DNA from: Methylovulum sp.
GTDB lineage: Bacteria > Pseudomonadota > Gammaproteobacteria > Methylococcales > Methylomonadaceae
NCBI GenBank assembly: GCA_004299465.1
Contig: SCST01000060.1
Span: 1-6,052 of the forward strand
DNA length: 6,052 nt
Direction of reading: 5' to 3'
This document shows positions 4,947 to 6,052 of the stretch, one piece after another. Position 1 is the first letter of the stretch. Each line of letters begins with the position of its first letter. The notes below the pieces were generated by a model. It was not told the DNA's origin, ran no database searches, and saw only the letters and a program-made list of their open reading frames with translations. A program made the position numbers and the translations under genes.

Positions 4947-6052
4947 AATTCTTGATCCTGTTCAGCGTATAAATGCCCCGGCATCCGATAGCGGATACCC
5001 GAATCATTATATAAAGAAACTTCCAGCAATTGCATGAACTGGCCTGTCCGGCTGCGTTTTTCCAAGCTTGGGAAGAGACGTTGCACCAAACTGCCCAGAC
5101 CATTTTTGAAACGGAAAAATGCCAGCACCCCGAAAGTGTTGTATTTCGGAAAATTAAATTGGTCTGCCATGTCCTCACCGATCAAGGCGCGGGAGATACG
5201 GTAGATGTATTTTGCCAGATTGCGCCGTGCTGTTGGTTCTGTAATGCCGGCGACAATAGGCGCGGAATTGATTAAGGCGTTCGCCATGATGATCGATTCA
5301 GAGGATGGCGGCGGTTCACAGGCCGCTCCGACCCGCTGGAAATGCAGCGCGCTTTGTTCCGAATCAAACAGGATGCTTTCAGGAACGCCCATCAAATAAC
5401 CGGTATAACGCCAAATCATTATGAAACTGTTCCGTTCTTCTTGGGATAGTTTTACGCCCAGCGATTCCGCCCGCTTCAGCAGCAATGCAGAAAATACCGT
5501 GGTCGCCAAACCAATGTGCGCGGCACTGATCGGCATCCCCCAGGCTTCCGTATCCCAGTCCTGAGAATACTTCAACATTAGCCGGATACGGGCATGTACC
5601 AGACGTAAGCGCATGGACAACTTCCAGCCGTCGCCGTAGCGCTCCAAGCCGCCGGGCAACATGATTTCCATCAAATGCAGGTTATTTTGTTTTAGCCGAC
5701 GTACGCCCTGATCGATAACGCGCCCGGTGATACAAAAAGATTTGCTGATAAGCGTCGCAAAACCTTCAACCAAAACCCCGGCGACAAAAGCCCCGACAAA
5801 CATGGTTGAGTTACGGTGAAAAGCCGCGCAGCCCTTGTTCACTTGTGTGGGATCAAACCATTCCGGCACGGCTTCGACTTTTTCAAAAAATTCCCGCACC
5901 TGATCGGGTGCATCCGCCAAACCCTCCGGGCCATCCTCTATGCCTTTGCGTATCCAACTTTCCGCTTCCTCTGGTGACAAAGTCGAAAGGTACTCAATCA
6001 GCGCATCCGCATCGGGATCGCCGATGAGCGTATGGCGTAGGTAGTTTTCGGC
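4943..6052 (-). CDS. MpaB/latex-clearing-protein-like haem oxygenase (DUF2236), 5' end beyond window
   Basis: The frame is open to the right edge (first visible residues AENYLRHTLIGDPDADAL), giving 369 residues with no stop; a TTG at 5980 looks like an internal codon because homology-like sequence precedes it, so the true start lies outside. Family features, with residues counted from that TTG: EWFDPTQVNKG (40-50), a TGRVIDQGVRRLK segment (85-97), LPGGLERYGDGW (108-119), then RLRLVHARIR (124-133) and WDTEAWGMPIS, followed by WRYTGYLMGVPES (190-202). By analogy with Lcp, where Arg195/His198/Arg202 surround haem b, Arg126/His129/Arg133 match the R-x-x-H-x-x-x-R pattern and His129 is the likely axial ligand. 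Relatives (Lcp, fungal MpaB) cleave C=C bonds of isoprenoid chains with O2. The 3' end overlaps the sulfotransferase by ATGA. Substrate unknown. Confidence 0.87.
   Translation of the reverse strand, partial: AENYLRHTLIGDPDADALIEYLSTLSPEEAESWIRKGIEDGPEGLADAPDQVREFFEKVEAVPEWFDPTQVNKGCAAFHRNSTMFVGAFVAGVLVEGFATLISKSFCITGRVIDQGVRRLKQNNLHLMEIMLPGGLERYGDGWKLSMRLRLVHARIRLMLKYSQDWDTEAWGMPISAAHIGLATTVFSALLLKRAESLGVKLSQEERNSFIMIWRYTGYLMGVPESILFDSEQSALHFQRVGAACEPPPSSESIIMANALINSAPIVAGITEPTARRNLAKYIYRISRALIGEDMADQFNFPKYNTFGVLAFFRFKNGLGSLVQRLFPSLEKRSRTGQFMQLLEVSLYNDSGIRYRMPGHLYAEQDQEL
4956..4959 (-). promoter_or_regulatory. Ribosome binding site of the sulfotransferase gene
   Basis: On the minus strand AGGA is followed by a 9-nt spacer and the ATG at 4946-4944. 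The site lies inside the last codons of the oxygenase gene, whose TGA overlaps the ATG, consistent with translational coupling by terminating ribosomes. It supports the ATG at 4946 as the real start. Confidence 0.6.

Noticed and set aside
4717..5178. Minus-strand open frame of 153 codons spanning the oxygenase/sulfotransferase junction.
   Set aside because: It is an out-of-frame shadow of two well-supported genes with low-complexity Cys/Trp-rich composition and no family signature.
5806..6027. Plus-strand open frame of 73 codons near the right edge.
   Set aside because: It is antisense to the DUF2236 oxygenase, whose frame is open to the window end with family-like residues, and it shows no recognisable domain.
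1..6052. Search for CRISPR-like direct repeats, tRNA genes and long inverted repeats.
   Set aside because: By eye I found no regularly spaced repeats, cloverleaf-like sequence or long palindromes; almost all of the window is explained by coding sequence.

Overview
The window is 6,052 bp of moderate-GC bacterial DNA. The protein families, and an IS66-type transposase remnant with a gammaproteobacterial flavour, fit a Gram-negative proteobacterium, perhaps of the Methylococcales kind. That placement is a weak inference from protein style only; no rRNA, tRNA or other marker gene is present.

Plus strand, 1-2528: a tight operon of three genes. The first, probably cut by the left edge, fuses part of a periplasmic-type amino-acid-binding domain to a polar amino-acid ABC permease. 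The second is its ATPase, which carries a C-terminal extension of about 125 residues resembling a degenerate RsbW/histidine-kinase-type ATPase (HATPase) domain. The third is a small STAS-domain protein of the anti-sigma-factor-antagonist type with an intact candidate phospho-serine site. Together they look like an amino-acid importer whose ATPase is governed by a partner-switch module.

Middle, 2529-2964: no intact gene. It holds two decayed fragments that meet head to head. One is the last ~65 codons of an EAL (cyclic-di-GMP phosphodiesterase-type) domain on the minus strand. The other is a ~60-codon piece of the 3' part of an IS66-family transposase on the plus strand, with the presumed catalytic Glu changed to Lys. 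This is a rearrangement scar between two convergent operons.

Minus strand, 6052-2965: three genes, each overlapping the next by ATGA. In transcription order they are an MpaB/latex-clearing-protein-like haem oxygenase (DUF2236, 5' end beyond the right edge), a PAPS-dependent-type sulfotransferase, and a short catalase-fold haem protein of the y4iL/mini-catalase type. The overlaps imply coordinated translation and probably one pathway: two haem oxygen/peroxide enzymes flanking a sulfotransferase. I do not recognise this as a described pathway; the substrate is unknown, and an oxidised lipid or isoprenoid is only a guess.

The two most interesting points are the ABC ATPase-HATPase/STAS arrangement and the oxygenase-sulfotransferase-catalase-like cassette.
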